This document shows, piece after piece, positions 1 to 8,993 of a DNA stretch of 64,000 nt. How positions within the stretch are numbered: position 1 is the first letter of the stretch; every line of letters starts with the position of its first letter. The notes beneath the pieces were generated by a model. The model was given only the letters and a program-made list of their open reading frames with translations, had not been told where the DNA came from and made no database searches. Origin of the DNA: Lachnospiraceae bacterium (GTDB taxonomy: Bacteria; Bacillota; Clostridia; Lachnospirales; Lachnospiraceae); assembly GCA_017513125.1 (NCBI GenBank), contig JAFWDI010000007.1:89152-153151 (forward strand), given 5' to 3'. The position numbers and the translations under genes are program-made.

Positions 1-306
1 CCTGAGGGATACGTTTCCGAGGGCATCCTTCCCGCAGTCGGTGAAAGCGAGAGAGATCTCCAGCTGAAGCTGGCGGAATACCCGCTGTTTGTCGAGGCTG
101 CCGTCCAGGATCTGGCGCCGCATAAGATCTGCCAGTATGTGTATGAGCTTTCGGATACGTTCAACAGTTTCTATCACGAAACGCGGATCCTGGCGGAAGA
201 AGACGCGGCGCGGAAGAGTTCCTATATCGCCCTGATCACGCTGACCGGAAAGGTGCTCTCCGAGTGCATCGGTCTGCTCGGATTTGAGGCGCCGGAAAGG
301 ATGTAA
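1..306 (+). CDS. argS: Arginyl-tRNA synthetase, C-terminal fragment (5' end outside window)
   Basis: The first 101 codons read in frame 1 to a TAA at 304-306. They match the helical DALR anticodon-binding end of class I arginyl-tRNA synthetase. Visible family marks are a KLAEYP helix start, a YVYELSDTFNSFYHE stretch and the terminal LLGFEAPERM, where family members usually end in LLGI-x-APE-x-M. The catalytic domain lies upstream of the window. The enzyme charges tRNA-Arg in the cytosol. The next gene (cmk) starts two bases after the stop, so the two are probably co-transcribed. Confidence 0.88.
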   Translation, partial: PEGYVSEGILPAVGESERDLQLKLAEYPLFVEAAVQDLAPHKICQYVYELSDTFNSFYHETRILAEEDAARKSSYIALITLTGKVLSECIGLLGFEAPERM

Positions 307-307
307 T

Positions 308-1000
308 ATGCCAAATCACAGCATTGCCATCGACGGGCCCGCGGGCGCGGGAAAAAGCACCGTCGCAAAACGCCTGGCCGCGAAGCAGGGCCTCATCTAT
401 GTCGATACCGGAGCCATGTACCGGACGATGGGGCTGTACTTCCTGAACGCGGGGATCGATATTCATGACGAAGACGCCGTCAGCGCGCATGTGAACGAGC
501 CGGTGATCCGTCCGGTCTGCTCGGACGGTGAGCAGAAGATCTTTCTCGGCGAGGAGGACGTCACGCAGACGATCCGGCAGAATGAGATCGGAGACGCCGC
601 GAGTCTGATCAGTACCTACGGCGCGGTCCGTGCCCGGCTGGTCGATCTGCAGCAGGAGATCGCGCATACGAACGACGTCGTGATGGACGGAAGAGATATC
701 GGAACCGTGGTCATTCCGGACGCATTTCTGAAGATCTACCTGACAGCGGACGTTCGCGTACGTGCGGAGCGAAGAGTCGGGGAACTGGCGGAAAAAGGCA
801 TCGTCCGGAGCATCGAGGAGATCGAAAAAGAGATCCGTGAGCGCGATGAGCGTGATATGAACCGTGAGATCTCGCCTCTGAAGCAGGCGGAAGACGCGGT
901 TCTGGTCGATACGACCGGCATGGGGATCGAAGAAGTCGTCGGGTTCCTTTCGGCGGTCTATGAAGGCCGTCTGGGGACTGCACAGGGAGAAGAAGGATGA
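308..1000 (+). CDS. cmk: Cytidylate kinase
   Basis: A 230-residue protein that phosphorylates CMP/dCMP with ATP in pyrimidine nucleotide synthesis. The P-loop IDGPAGAGKSTVAKRL lies at about residues 7-22. YVDTGAMYRT is the typical CMP-binding segment, and VVMDGRDIGTVV and an R-x-x-R-D-x-x-D helix near residues 170-185 are further CMP kinase signatures. ATG 308 is chosen because an AAGGA-like site (296-300) precedes it and the protein then starts at the usual place; a longer frame from 284 would overlap argS. It overlaps ispH by four bases (ATGA). Adjacent cmk, ispH and rpsA is a common clostridial arrangement. Confidence 0.95.
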   Translation: MPNHSIAIDGPAGAGKSTVAKRLAAKQGLIYVDTGAMYRTMGLYFLNAGIDIHDEDAVSAHVNEPVIRPVCSDGEQKIFLGEEDVTQTIRQNEIGDAASLISTYGAVRARLVDLQQEIAHTNDVVMDGRDIGTVVIPDAFLKIYLTADVRVRAERRVGELAEKGIVRSIEEIEKEIRERDERDMNREISPLKQAEDAVLVDTTGMGIEEVVGFLSAVYEGRLGTAQGEEG

Positions 1001-1866
1001 CCGTCGAGATCGCGAAGACCGCCGGTTTCTGCTTCGGCGTGAAGCGCGCGGTCGATACCGTGTACGCTGAGATCGAAAAAGAAAAGGCGCGGGCCGCTGA
1101 GGGCGGTGCACCCTGTCCGATCTATACCTTCGGTCCCATTATTCACAATGACGAGGTCGTCGAAGATCTTCGCGGGAAAGGCGTGGAACCGATCGGCCTC
1201 GAAGATCTGGACCGTGTTCCGCCCGGACGCGTCATTATCCGCTCGCACGGTGTCGACAGGCGGACGATGGAGGAACTGCGTTCACGCGGGTTCGAAGTCA
1301 TCGATGCGACCTGTCCGTTCGTTTCGAAGATCCATCAGACCGTCCGCGAAGCCTCTGAAAACGGAGAGTTCGTGATCGTGATCGGCGACCCGGAGCATGC
1401 CGAGGTGCTTGGCATTACCGGATGGGTGAACGGACCGTACACGGTCGTTCAGAATGAAGATGATATCCGTAAATTAAGCGTTTCGGAGGATGCAAAAGTG
1501 TGCATCGTGTCCCAGACGACGTTTAATTTCGAAAAATTTCATTTTTTAGTTGAACAGTTGAAAAAAATATCCTATTATAGTAGAGCTGTAAATACTATCT
1601 GTAACGCGACGCAATCGCGTCAATCCGAGGCCAGGGAACTCGCTGCCCGTGCGGATGTCATGATCGTCATCGGCGGAAAGCACAGTTCCAACACACAGAA
1701 ACTGTACGAGATCTGCAAAAATGAATGCAGCCGAACGTACTTTGTCCAAACGGTCAAAGATTTGTCTACGGAAGATTTACCGTTTGGGGGAGTTGTCGGT
1801 ATTACTGCTGGTGCATCTACCCCGATCAATATCATTGAGGAGGTTGGTAACCTATGTCTGAGTTGA
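997..1866 (+). CDS. ispH: 4-hydroxy-3-methylbut-2-enyl diphosphate reductase (IspH/LytB)
   Basis: A 289-residue Fe-S enzyme performing the last step of the MEP isoprenoid pathway (HMBPP to IPP and DMAPP). The three cluster-binding cysteines are visible in AGFCFGVKRAVD (about residue 12), DATCPFV (about 103) and TICNATQSRQ (about 200). It starts with the ATGA overlap with cmk and ends in ...EEVGNLCLS, running 13 bases into rpsA in another frame. In many clostridia IspH and S1 form one fused polypeptide; here they are separate but overlapping. The 3' half (about 1460-1830) is clearly more AT-rich than the rest and includes a promoter-like pair, TTGAAC 1550-1555 and TATTAT 1573-1578 (17-base spacer), that could drive rpsA independently. 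Confidence 0.95.
   Translation: MTVEIAKTAGFCFGVKRAVDTVYAEIEKEKARAAEGGAPCPIYTFGPIIHNDEVVEDLRGKGVEPIGLEDLDRVPPGRVIIRSHGVDRRTMEELRSRGFEVIDATCPFVSKIHQTVREASENGEFVIVIGDPEHAEVLGITGWVNGPYTVVQNEDDIRKLSVSEDAKVCIVSQTTFNFEKFHFLVEQLKKISYYSRAVNTICNATQSRQSEARELAARADVMIVIGGKHSSNTQKLYEICKNECSRTYFVQTVKDLSTEDLPFGGVVGITAGASTPINIIEEVGNLCLS
1550..1578 (+). promoter_or_regulatory. Candidate internal promoter inside ispH, for rpsA
   Basis: TTGAAC (1550-1555), a 17-base spacer and TATTAT (1573-1578) lie in an AT-rich island within the otherwise GC-rich ispH frame. The position suggests a separate supply of S1 mRNA. Found by eye only. Confidence 0.4.
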
Positions 1867-3107
1867 GCTTTGACGAACTGTTGGAGGAATCGTTTAAGAC
1901 GGTTCACACCGGCGAAGTGGTCACCGGTAAGGTGATCGAAGTGAAGGATGATGAGATCATCCTGAACATCGGATGCAAGGCAGACGGCATCATCAGCAAA
2001 CACGAGTACAGTAATGACGCGAGCATTGATCTGAAGGAAACGGTCCATGTCGACGACGAGATGGAAGCGAAAGTCCTGAAGGTTAATGACAGCGAGGGAC
2101 AGATCCTTCTGTCTTATAAGCGACTGGCTCAGGACCGCGTGAATAAGAGACTGGAAGAGGCTTTCGAGAATGAGGAAGTCCTGAAGGCTGTCGTCACGCA
2201 GGTCGTTTCCGGCGGTCTCACCGTTAACGTCGAGGGATCCCGCGTGTTCATTCCCGCGAGCCTGGTTTCCGACGTGTTCGAGAGAAATCTCGAGAAGTAT
2301 AACGGTCAGGAGATCGAGTTCGTCATCACCGAGTTTAACCCCCGGAAGAGACGCATCATCGGCAACCGCAAAAAGATCATCGCCGAGAGAAAGGCTGCTC
2401 TGAAGGAAGAGCTGTTCGCGCGTATCGAAGAGGGTATGACCGTGACCGGCACCGTTACGAACCTCACCGATTTCGGCGCGTTCATCGATCTGGGCGGCGC
2501 TGACGGCCTGCTTCATGTGTCCGAGATGTCCTGGGGCCGCATTGAGCGTCCGAAGAACGTCTTCAAGGTCGGCGACGAAGTTACCTGCTTCATCAAGGAG
2601 ATCAAAGGTGATAAGATCGCTCTGTCCATGAAGTTCCCCGGCGAGAACCCCTGGGAGAAGGCCGCGGTCAAGTATGCTCCCGGCACCATCGTTACCGGTA
2701 AGATCGCCCGCATGACCGATTTCGGCGCGTTCATCGAGCTGGAAGAGGGTATCGACGCTCTGCTGCACGTTTCTCAGATCTCCCGCACCAGAGTCGAGAA
2801 GCCTTCGGACGTCCTGAAGGTCGGCGACATCATCGAGGCGAAGGTCGTGGACTTTAACGCTGAGACGAAGCGCATCAGCCTTTCGAAGAAGGCCCTGGAG
2901 CCCGCTCCCGAGCGCGCGCCCAGAACGTCTTCTCCGAGACGGAAGAAGGAAGAAGTCTCGAACGACTTCACCGATAAGGTCGAGGCGAACACCCTGGGCA
3001 GCATGATCGCTGCGGCAATGGGCGAGGAGATTCCGGCTGAGGAGCCGGCGGTCGAGGAGACCGCTGCGGCTGTCGAAGAGGCCGCTCCCGAGGTGACCGA
3101 GGACTGA
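1854..3107 (+). CDS. rpsA: 30S ribosomal protein S1 homologue
   Basis: A 417-residue protein with four S1 (OB-fold) RNA-binding domains at about residues 18-88, 104-172, 190-260 and 275-347. The third and fourth carry the best repeats (TDFGAFIDLGGADGLLHVSE and MTDFGAFIELEEGIDALLHV). Low-GC Gram-positive S1 homologues usually have four domains against six in E. coli, so the length is normal. The tail after residue 355 is basic and then acidic and alanine/glutamate-rich. ATG 1854 sits a few bases after GAGGAGG, within the last codons of ispH, which suggests translational coupling. A strong terminator follows. Confidence 0.93.
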   Translation: MSELSFDELLEESFKTVHTGEVVTGKVIEVKDDEIILNIGCKADGIISKHEYSNDASIDLKETVHVDDEMEAKVLKVNDSEGQILLSYKRLAQDRVNKRLEEAFENEEVLKAVVTQVVSGGLTVNVEGSRVFIPASLVSDVFERNLEKYNGQEIEFVITEFNPRKRRIIGNRKKIIAERKAALKEELFARIEEGMTVTGTVTNLTDFGAFIDLGGADGLLHVSEMSWGRIERPKNVFKVGDEVTCFIKEIKGDKIALSMKFPGENPWEKAAVKYAPGTIVTGKIARMTDFGAFIELEEGIDALLHVSQISRTRVEKPSDVLKVGDIIEAKVVDFNAETKRISLSKKALEPAPERAPRTSSPRRKKEEVSNDFTDKVEANTLGSMIAAAMGEEIPAEEPAVEETAAAVEEAAPEVTED

Positions 3108-3128
3108 TCCGTCCGAATTAGTTCAGAC

Positions 3129-3164
3129 AGCGGCGATCTCACTGCGAGATCGCCGCTTTTCTTT
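3129..3164 (+). terminator. Rho-independent terminator after rpsA
   Basis: Perfect 12-bp stem AGCGGCGATCTC (3129-3140) / GAGATCGCCGCT (3146-3157) with a 5-base loop, followed by TTTTCTTT. It ends the cmk-ispH-rpsA transcript. Confidence 0.93.
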
Positions 3165-3217
3165 ACGGACCGGAAGCTGTCTGCCAGGTCTGAGATCAAA
3201 GCATCCCGGAGTTAAAC

Positions 3218-3736
3218 ATGAAAGAGAGATCGAACATTATTCTGATCGGAATGCCCGGAGCCGGAAAGAGCACGCTCGGCGTGGTCCTGGCGAAGGAACT
3301 GGGCATGAATTTTTCGGACACCGATCTTCTGATACAGAAGCATTGCGGGAAGCTTCTTAAGGATATCATTGCGGAACTCGGCGTTGAGGGGTTCCTTAAA
3401 ACCGAGGAAGATGTCTGTGCGGATGTACGCGCCGTACGCAGTGTGATAGCGACCGGCGGCAGCGTAGTCTACGGATCGGAAGCGATGCGTAATCTAAAGG
3501 AAAGCGGTATCGTCGTTTATCTGCGCCTTCCCTACGAGGTGATCAGTGAACGTCTCGCGAATCTGAAGCTTCGCGGCGTTGCGCTGAAAGAAGGGCAGAC
3601 GCTCAGGGATATCTACGATGAACGGGTCCCGCTGTATGAAAAATGGGCGGACCTGACCGTTGACGAGGAAGGTCTGGACCTGGAAGAAACCCTGGCGGAG
3701 GCCAAACGCCTTTTGTCGGATTTCTTTTCAGTTTGA
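3218..3736 (+). CDS. Shikimate kinase-like P-loop kinase (substrate uncertain)
   Basis: A 172-residue protein of the AroK fold. The Walker A GMPGAGKST is at residues 11-19 and the DTD motif at 34-36. Several residues that define genuine shikimate kinase are changed: the shikimate-binding arginine of the FR-x-x-E motif is replaced (FLKTEED, residues 59-65), the third glycine of GGG is serine (ATGGSVV, 78-84), and the lid motif RPLL reads RGVA (119-122). The arginine of the ER-x-P-LY motif is kept (R136). I recall this variant as common in Clostridia under the name shikimate kinase, but the sequence leaves the substrate open. No other aro gene is nearby, and mscL follows after 84 bases. Confidence 0.75.
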   Translation: MKERSNIILIGMPGAGKSTLGVVLAKELGMNFSDTDLLIQKHCGKLLKDIIAELGVEGFLKTEEDVCADVRAVRSVIATGGSVVYGSEAMRNLKESGIVVYLRLPYEVISERLANLKLRGVALKEGQTLRDIYDERVPLYEKWADLTVDEEGLDLEETLAEAKRLLSDFFSV

Positions 3737-3820
3737 GACTGGAAAAAAACTGACAGCGGCGATACAATGACTTAAGTAGTGCAGATCAGCTGCAACATTG
3801 GTTTAGGAGGGAACGGAACT

Positions 3821-4309
3821 ATGAAATTTGCGAAAGAATTCAGAGAGTTCATTTCCAAGGGTAATGTCCTGAACCTGGCAGTCGCTGTGATCATCGGCGG
3901 CGCGTTCCAGGCGATCATCAACTCCTTGGTGAATGACATCATCATGCCCATCATCTCGATCGCGACCGGCGGAATTGATTTCCAGAACTGGTTCGTCGCG
4001 CTGGACGGAAGCCACTACGCCACGCTGGCCGAGGCGCAGGAAGCCGGAGCCGCGACACTGAATTACGGTGTGTTTATTAACGCGATCATTCGCTTTATCC
4101 TGATGGCGATCGTGATCTTCATCATCGTGAAGATCTTCACTTCCGCCGCAGAGAAGGCGAAAAAGGAAGAGGAAGCAGCGGCTCCCACCACGAAGACCTG
4201 CCCTTACTGCTGCACGGAGATCGGTATTGACGCGACCCGCTGCCCGAACTGCACCAGCCAGCTGGCAGCCGCGGTGAACGAAGCCGCAGAGGAAGCGCTG
4301 AAAGAGTGA
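3821..4309 (+). CDS. mscL: Large-conductance mechanosensitive channel MscL with C-terminal zinc-ribbon-like tail
   Basis: A 162-residue membrane protein. The N-terminal helix MKFAKEFREFISKGN and the first transmembrane segment NLAVAVIIGGAFQAIINSL (about 17-35) are typical of MscL, and a second hydrophobic segment lies at about 85-108. It acts as an emergency osmotic release valve in the cytoplasmic membrane. The tail adds two cysteine knuckles, CPYC and CPNC (about residues 126-146), resembling a zinc ribbon absent from E. coli MscL. ATG 3821 has AGGAGG at 3805-3810; the open frame upstream of it has no good start. A weak promoter (TGGAAA 3740-3745, TACAAT 3763-3768) may lie upstream. Confidence 0.93.
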   Translation: MKFAKEFREFISKGNVLNLAVAVIIGGAFQAIINSLVNDIIMPIISIATGGIDFQNWFVALDGSHYATLAEAQEAGAATLNYGVFINAIIRFILMAIVIFIIVKIFTSAAEKAKKEEEAAAPTTKTCPYCCTEIGIDATRCPNCTSQLAAAVNEAAEEALKE

Positions 4310-4350
4310 TCAGGCGGCTGATCCGCAGCGGACAGCCGTATGGATTGGAT

Positions 4351-4388
4351 AAAAAAGACCCGGACATCTTTGGATGACCGGGTCTTTT
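4351..4388. terminator. Bidirectional terminator between mscL and the convergent dehydratase gene
   Basis: Stem AAAAGACCCGG (4353-4363) pairs with CCGGGTCTTTT (4378-4388) across a 14-base loop. A-rich and T-rich flanks provide a T-run on either strand, so it can stop mscL (+) and the large minus-strand gene. Confidence 0.88.
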
Positions 4389-4406
4389 CCTGTTTCATTT
4401 CCTGCT

Positions 4407-7400
4407 TCAGTCCGCATCCACCGCCCAGGTGTTTTCGGAACCCTTCGCGTTCGTGACCGCTGCGTTCATGCCGATCTTATCGTAAGCGCTGGCCAGCATG
4501 AGCTTAATGCGGTTCAGCTGGTTCACTTCGCTGGCACCCGGATCGTAGTCGACCGCAATGATCGTAGCTTCGGGATGCGCACGGCGGACTTCCTTGATCA
4601 CGCCTTTTCCGATGATGTGGTTCGGCAGGCAGCCGAAAGGCTGTGTGCAGACTACGTTGGGAACGCCGCTCTCGATCAGCTCGAGCATCTCGCCTGTCAG
4701 GAACCAGCCTTCGCCGGTCTGGTTTCCGAGTGAAGCGAAATCCTTCGCCAGATCCGCCAGATGCTGGATGCCGGAGTTCGGATGGAAACGCTTCGACTTC
4801 TTCAGCGCGCGGTTCATGGGGGCACGGAACCAGTCGATGATCCTGATCACGAGATTGCTGCGCCTCGCCACCTTTTTATCCACGCCGAGGTTCTCCGCGC
4901 GGAAGTTGTTATTATACAGCGAATAGTTAAAGAAATCGAAGAGGTCCAGGACTGTGGCCTCCGCACCTTCGCGTTCCAGCAGATCGACCAGATCGTTATT
5001 CGCAAGCGGCGAGAATTTGACAAGGATCTCGCCGACGATGCCGACTTTCGGTTTTTTCATATCTTCGTGGATCGGCAGCTCGTCGAATTCGCGGATGATC
5101 TGGCGGATATTGTTATAGAACCGGTGCAGATGCAGCCCGCTTTCCTCCAATTCTTTGCTGAGTTTTTCCTCCCATTTCCGATGAAGCTCGTTCGCAGACC
5201 CGGGGACCAGTTCGTACGGACGGACCCGGTACAGAACGCGCATGAACACGTCGCCGTAGAGGATCGCCATGAACGCCTTTACGATCAGTTTCGGAGTCAC
5301 TTTAAAGCCGCTGTGCTTCTCGATGCCCTGGAAGGAGACGCCGAGCACCGGGATGTCCCCGAGGCCTGCTTTTTCCATGGCCCGGCGAATGAAACCGACG
5401 TAATTCGACGCACGGCATCCGCCTCCGGTCTGGAACATCGCCACAGCGCACCTGGACTTGTCATATCTGCCGGACGTCAGAGCACTGATGATCTGGCCGA
5501 CGACGATGATCGAAGGGTAGCACGCGTCGTTGTTCACGTACTTCAGACCGGTGTCGACTGCCTCGCGGTTCGAGTTCTGGAGCACGACGAGATTGATCCC
5601 CACAGACCGCAGTGCCGGCATCAGCATGCGGAAATGAATCGGCGACATATCGGGGCAGAACAGCGTGTAGCCCGCGTCATTCATTTCCTTCGTATACTCG
5701 ATGCGGTGAAGCGCGGCATCGCGGATCACACGGTCTTTGTTCTGCTTTTTCTTCGTGTTGATCGCGGAGATCAGCGAACGGATGCGGATACGTGCCGCGC
5801 CGAGGTTGTTTACCTCGTCGATCTTCAGCAGCGTGTAGATCTTATCCGCGGAGACCAGGATGTCGTTTACCTGATCGGTCGTGACCGCGTCCAGACCGCA
5901 TCCGAACGAGTTTAGCTGGATCAGATCCAGATCGTCGCGCGTGCGGACGTAGCTCGCGGCAGCATACAGACGCGAGTGGTACATCCACTGGTCGAGAACG
6001 ACGGTGGGGCGGTCGACATTGCCCAGATGTGAGATCGAGTCTTCGGTAAGCACCGCAAATCCGTAAGAGTTCAGCATCTCCGGAATGCCGTGGTTGATCT
6101 CGGGGTCAATGTGATAAGGCCGTCCGGCCAGCACGATGCCGTGCTTTCCGTTCTCCTCGAGGAAGCGCAGGACTTCTTCGCCTTTCGCCTTTATATCTTC
6201 GCGCATCTGATGCATCTCGGCCCAGGCTGCGTCGGAAGCCTCGCGGATCTCCTGCGCGGTCGGCGCGGGAACGTCGTCGGGAATACCCAGCTGCTCCTTC
6301 GTGTAGTCTTTCGTAAAGATCGTGACCAGGCGGTCCGAAGTGATCTTCGGACTGGTAAACGCGAGGAACGGATTCAGGAAGGAGATGTCGGGAGACGCGA
6401 GCGCCTCGACATTGTTCCGGATGTTCTCCGCGTAGGACGTAACGATCGGGCAGTTATAGTGGTTCGAGGCGTCCTGGATCTCCTTGTGCTCGTAAGGAAT
6501 GCAGGGATAGAAGATGAATTTGCAGCCTTCCTTAAGCAGCCATTCGATATGGCCGTGCGCGAGCTTCGCGGGGTAGCACTCGGATTCGGACGGGATAGAC
6601 TCGATGCCGAGTTCGTAGATCTTATGCGATGCAGGCGGCGAGAGCACGACGCGGTAGCCGAGCTTGCGGAAGAAGACCGCCCAGAACGGATAGTCCTCAT
6701 ACATATTCAGCACGCGCGGGATGCCCACGGTGCCGCGGAAAGCCTCCTCCTCGGAAAGCGGTTCGTAGTCGAAGATCCGCTTCATCTTATAATCGTAAAG
6801 GTTCGGAAGATTTTCCTTATTCTTCACGCCGCCGATGCCTTTTTCGCAGCGGTTTCCCGAGATATAGCGGCGGCCGTCCGAGAAGCGGTTGATCGTGAGC
6901 AGGCAGTGGTTATTGCAGCCCTGGCAGCGCGTAAGCGCAGTGTCAAAGGTCAGATTCTCGATCTCGTCGAAAGTGAGCATCGAGGTCTCCTGATCCTCGT
7001 AATTGTTCCGGGCGACCAGGGCGGCGCCGAACGCGCCCATGATGCCGGCGATATCCGGACGCGTCGCCTCGCAGCCGGAAATGCTCTCAAAGCTGCGCAG
7101 GATCGCGTCGTTATAGAACGTTCCGCCCTGTACGACCACATGACGGCCCAGATCTTCTGGAGAAGTGAGCTTAATGACTTTAAACAGGGCGTTCTTAATG
7201 ACCGAATACGCGAGACCGGCGGAGATATCCTGAACGGTCGCGCCTTCCTTCTGAGCCTGCTTTACGTTCGAGTTCATGAACACGGTGCAGCGGGTGCCCA
7301 GATCGATCGGGTTTTTCGCGAACAGAGCTTCTTTCGCGAAATCCTTCACGTCGTAGTCGAGCGAGTTCGCGAAGTTCTCGATGAACGAACCGCAGCCGGA

Positions 7401-8744
7401 GGAACAGGCCTCGTTCAGCATGATGCTGTCGACGGTTCCGTTTTTGATCTTGATGCACTTCATGTCCTGGCCGCCGATGTCGAGGATGCAGTCAACCTCG
7501 GGATCGAAGAACGACGCGGCGGTGTAATGGGCAATGGTCTCGACCTCGCCCATATCCAGGTTCAGCGCGGACTTCATCAGCGCTTCACCGTAGCCGGTGG
7601 AGCATGAGAAGCGGATCTTCGCATCCTCGGGAAGCTGTTCGCGGATCTCTTTGATCGCGCGGATCGCGGTATACAGCGGGCTTCCGCTGTTATTTGCATA
7701 AAACGAGTAGAGCAGCGAACCCTCCGCGTCGATCAGGGCGACCTTCGTGGTCGTGGATCCCGCGTCGATGCCGAGGAAGCAGTCGCCGTGGCATTCGCCG
7801 ATCTCAGCGCGCTTCACGTGTGCTTTCGAGTGTGAATCGAGGAATGCGTCATACTCCTCGCGGTCCTTAAACAGCGGGCGCAGGCGCTTGATCTCGAATT
7901 TCATCTGGATTCCGTGATCCAGCGTCTCGAACAGATCGTGAATCGGAACCTGATAGTGTTCCTTATCGGCATTCATCGCGGAACCTTTTGCCGCGAACAG
8001 GTGTCCGTCGTCAGGCGAAATGACAGCGTCGGGCCCGAGGTTCAGCGTGCGGATGAACGCGGCCTTCAGTTCGGTCAGGAAATGCAGGGGGCCGCCTAGG
8101 AACGCGACGTTTCCGCGGATCGGCTTACCGCAGGCCAGGCCGCTGATCGTCTGGTTCACGACCGCCTGGAAAATGGAGGCGGAGAGGTCTTCCTTCGTCG
8201 CGCCTTCATTGATCAGCGGCTGGATATCCGTCTTCGCGAACACGCCGCAGCGAGCGGCGATGGGATAGATGGCCTGGTAGTTTTTGGCATACTCATTCAG
8301 GCCGGAAGCGTCCGTCTGCAGAAGCGCGGCCATCTGATCGATGAACGAGCCGGTACCGCCGGCGCAGATACCGTTCATGCGCTGGTCGATGCCGCCGGTA
8401 AAGTAAATGATCTTCGCATCCTCGCCGCCGAGCTCGATCGCAACGTCGGTCTGAGGTGCGTAATCCTTCAATGCAGCGGAGACCGCCACGACTTCCTGGA
8501 AGAATGGAACGTCCAGATGTGTGGAGATCGTTAGACCGCCGGATCCCGTAATGACAGGGGAGAGGATCACGTCGTCACCGATCAGGCCCTCCGCGTCATG
8601 GATCAGCTCGGCGAGCGTCTCCTGAATGTGGGCAAAATGCCTCCGGTAGTCGGAAAAGACGACTTTTCCGTCCGGATCCAAAATCACGATCTTAACGGTC
8701 GTGGATCCGATATCGATACCCAGAGCGTAGATTTGGTCCTTCAT
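4407..8744 (-). CDS. Giant 2-hydroxyacyl-CoA dehydratase-type protein with two activase domains
   Basis: A 1445-residue protein. In order it has a BcrAD/BadFG-type ATPase (about 5-280; [16 protein letters not shown] and the cluster-binding CAGGTGSF), a second ATPase copy (about 320-590; [15 protein letters not shown] and SSGCGSF), a cysteine motif CQGCNNHC (about 610), a DUF2229-like region (about 650-900), and an HgdB-like part (about 1000-1420; [25 protein letters not shown]). Activases of this family use ATP to drive single-electron transfer into a dehydratase Fe-S centre; here activator and possible acceptor are on one chain. The true substrate is unknown for this large family. ATG 8744 is preferred because AAGGAG precedes it by 11 bases; a start 25 codons earlier has no such site. 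It stands alone, with its own promoter and terminator. Confidence 0.85.
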   Translation of the reverse strand: MKDQIYALGIDIGSTTVKIVILDPDGKVVFSDYRRHFAHIQETLAELIHDAEGLIGDDVILSPVITGSGGLTISTHLDVPFFQEVVAVSAALKDYAPQTDVAIELGGEDAKIIYFTGGIDQRMNGICAGGTGSFIDQMAALLQTDASGLNEYAKNYQAIYPIAARCGVFAKTDIQPLINEGATKEDLSASIFQAVVNQTISGLACGKPIRGNVAFLGGPLHFLTELKAAFIRTLNLGPDAVISPDDGHLFAAKGSAMNADKEHYQVPIHDLFETLDHGIQMKFEIKRLRPLFKDREEYDAFLDSHSKAHVKRAEIGECHGDCFLGIDAGSTTTKVALIDAEGSLLYSFYANNSGSPLYTAIRAIKEIREQLPEDAKIRFSCSTGYGEALMKSALNLDMGEVETIAHYTAASFFDPEVDCILDIGGQDMKCIKIKNGTVDSIMLNEACSSGCGSFIENFANSLDYDVKDFAKEALFAKNPIDLGTRCTVFMNSNVKQAQKEGATVQDISAGLAYSVIKNALFKVIKLTSPEDLGRHVVVQGGTFYNDAILRSFESISGCEATRPDIAGIMGAFGAALVARNNYEDQETSMLTFDEIENLTFDTALTRCQGCNNHCLLTINRFSDGRRYISGNRCEKGIGGVKNKENLPNLYDYKMKRIFDYEPLSEEEAFRGTVGIPRVLNMYEDYPFWAVFFRKLGYRVVLSPPASHKIYELGIESIPSESECYPAKLAHGHIEWLLKEGCKFIFYPCIPYEHKEIQDASNHYNCPIVTSYAENIRNNVEALASPDISFLNPFLAFTSPKITSDRLVTIFTKDYTKEQLGIPDDVPAPTAQEIREASDAAWAEMHQMREDIKAKGEEVLRFLEENGKHGIVLAGRPYHIDPEINHGIPEMLNSYGFAVLTEDSISHLGNVDRPTVVLDQWMYHSRLYAAASYVRTRDDLDLIQLNSFGCGLDAVTTDQVNDILVSADKIYTLLKIDEVNNLGAARIRIRSLISAINTKKKQNKDRVIRDAALHRIEYTKEMNDAGYTLFCPDMSPIHFRMLMPALRSVGINLVVLQNSNREAVDTGLKYVNNDACYPSIIVVGQIISALTSGRYDKSRCAVAMFQTGGGCRASNYVGFIRRAMEKAGLGDIPVLGVSFQGIEKHSGFKVTPKLIVKAFMAILYGDVFMRVLYRVRPYELVPGSANELHRKWEEKLSKELEESGLHLHRFYNNIRQIIREFDELPIHEDMKKPKVGIVGEILVKFSPLANNDLVDLLEREGAEATVLDLFDFFNYSLYNNNFRAENLGVDKKVARRSNLVIRIIDWFRAPMNRALKKSKRFHPNSGIQHLADLAKDFASLGNQTGEGWFLTGEMLELIESGVPNVVCTQPFGCLPNHIIGKGVIKEVRRAHPEATIIAVDYDPGASEVNQLNRIKLMLASAYDKIGMNAAVTNAKGSENTWAVDAD

Positions 8745-8834
8745 AGACAGTTTATCTCCTTGTAAATATGCAGCGGCAGGAAAGATCAGGCATGTCTGCC
8801 GAAGCACATAATATGCCAATATATAGTCTTATAT

Positions 8835-8863
8835 ATTCTAGTAATTATTATTATATTTTTCAA
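8835..8863 (-). promoter_or_regulatory. Promoter for the giant dehydratase gene
   Basis: On the minus strand TTGAAA (8863-8858), a 17-base spacer and TAGAAT (8840-8835) give a near-consensus housekeeping promoter in a very AT-rich stretch. The predicted leader to ATG 8744 is about 85 bases. Confidence 0.7.
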
Positions 8864-8930
8864 GTACCCGCATACCCTCAGTCTCTATTTCATACTATTT
8901 TCATATTTTGTTGCGGTCGGATTCGTTTCA

Positions 8931-8960
8931 TTGACAAAAACACTTCGGGCCCCATATAAT
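8931..8960 (+). promoter_or_regulatory. Consensus promoter for the rhomboid-like gene
   Basis: TTGACA (8931-8936) and TATAAT (8955-8960) with an 18-base spacer, both hexamers perfect, 34 bases upstream of ATG 8994. It probably also serves lysA. Confidence 0.85.
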
Positions 8961-8993
8961 ATTAGGCAATTATCTTTTAAAGAAGGGGCTCTC

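Noticed and set aside
6090..7607. Plus-strand frame of about 500 codons inside the giant dehydratase gene
   Set aside because: Complement of a GC-rich coding gene; low-complexity R/D/V/H composition and no ribosome site.
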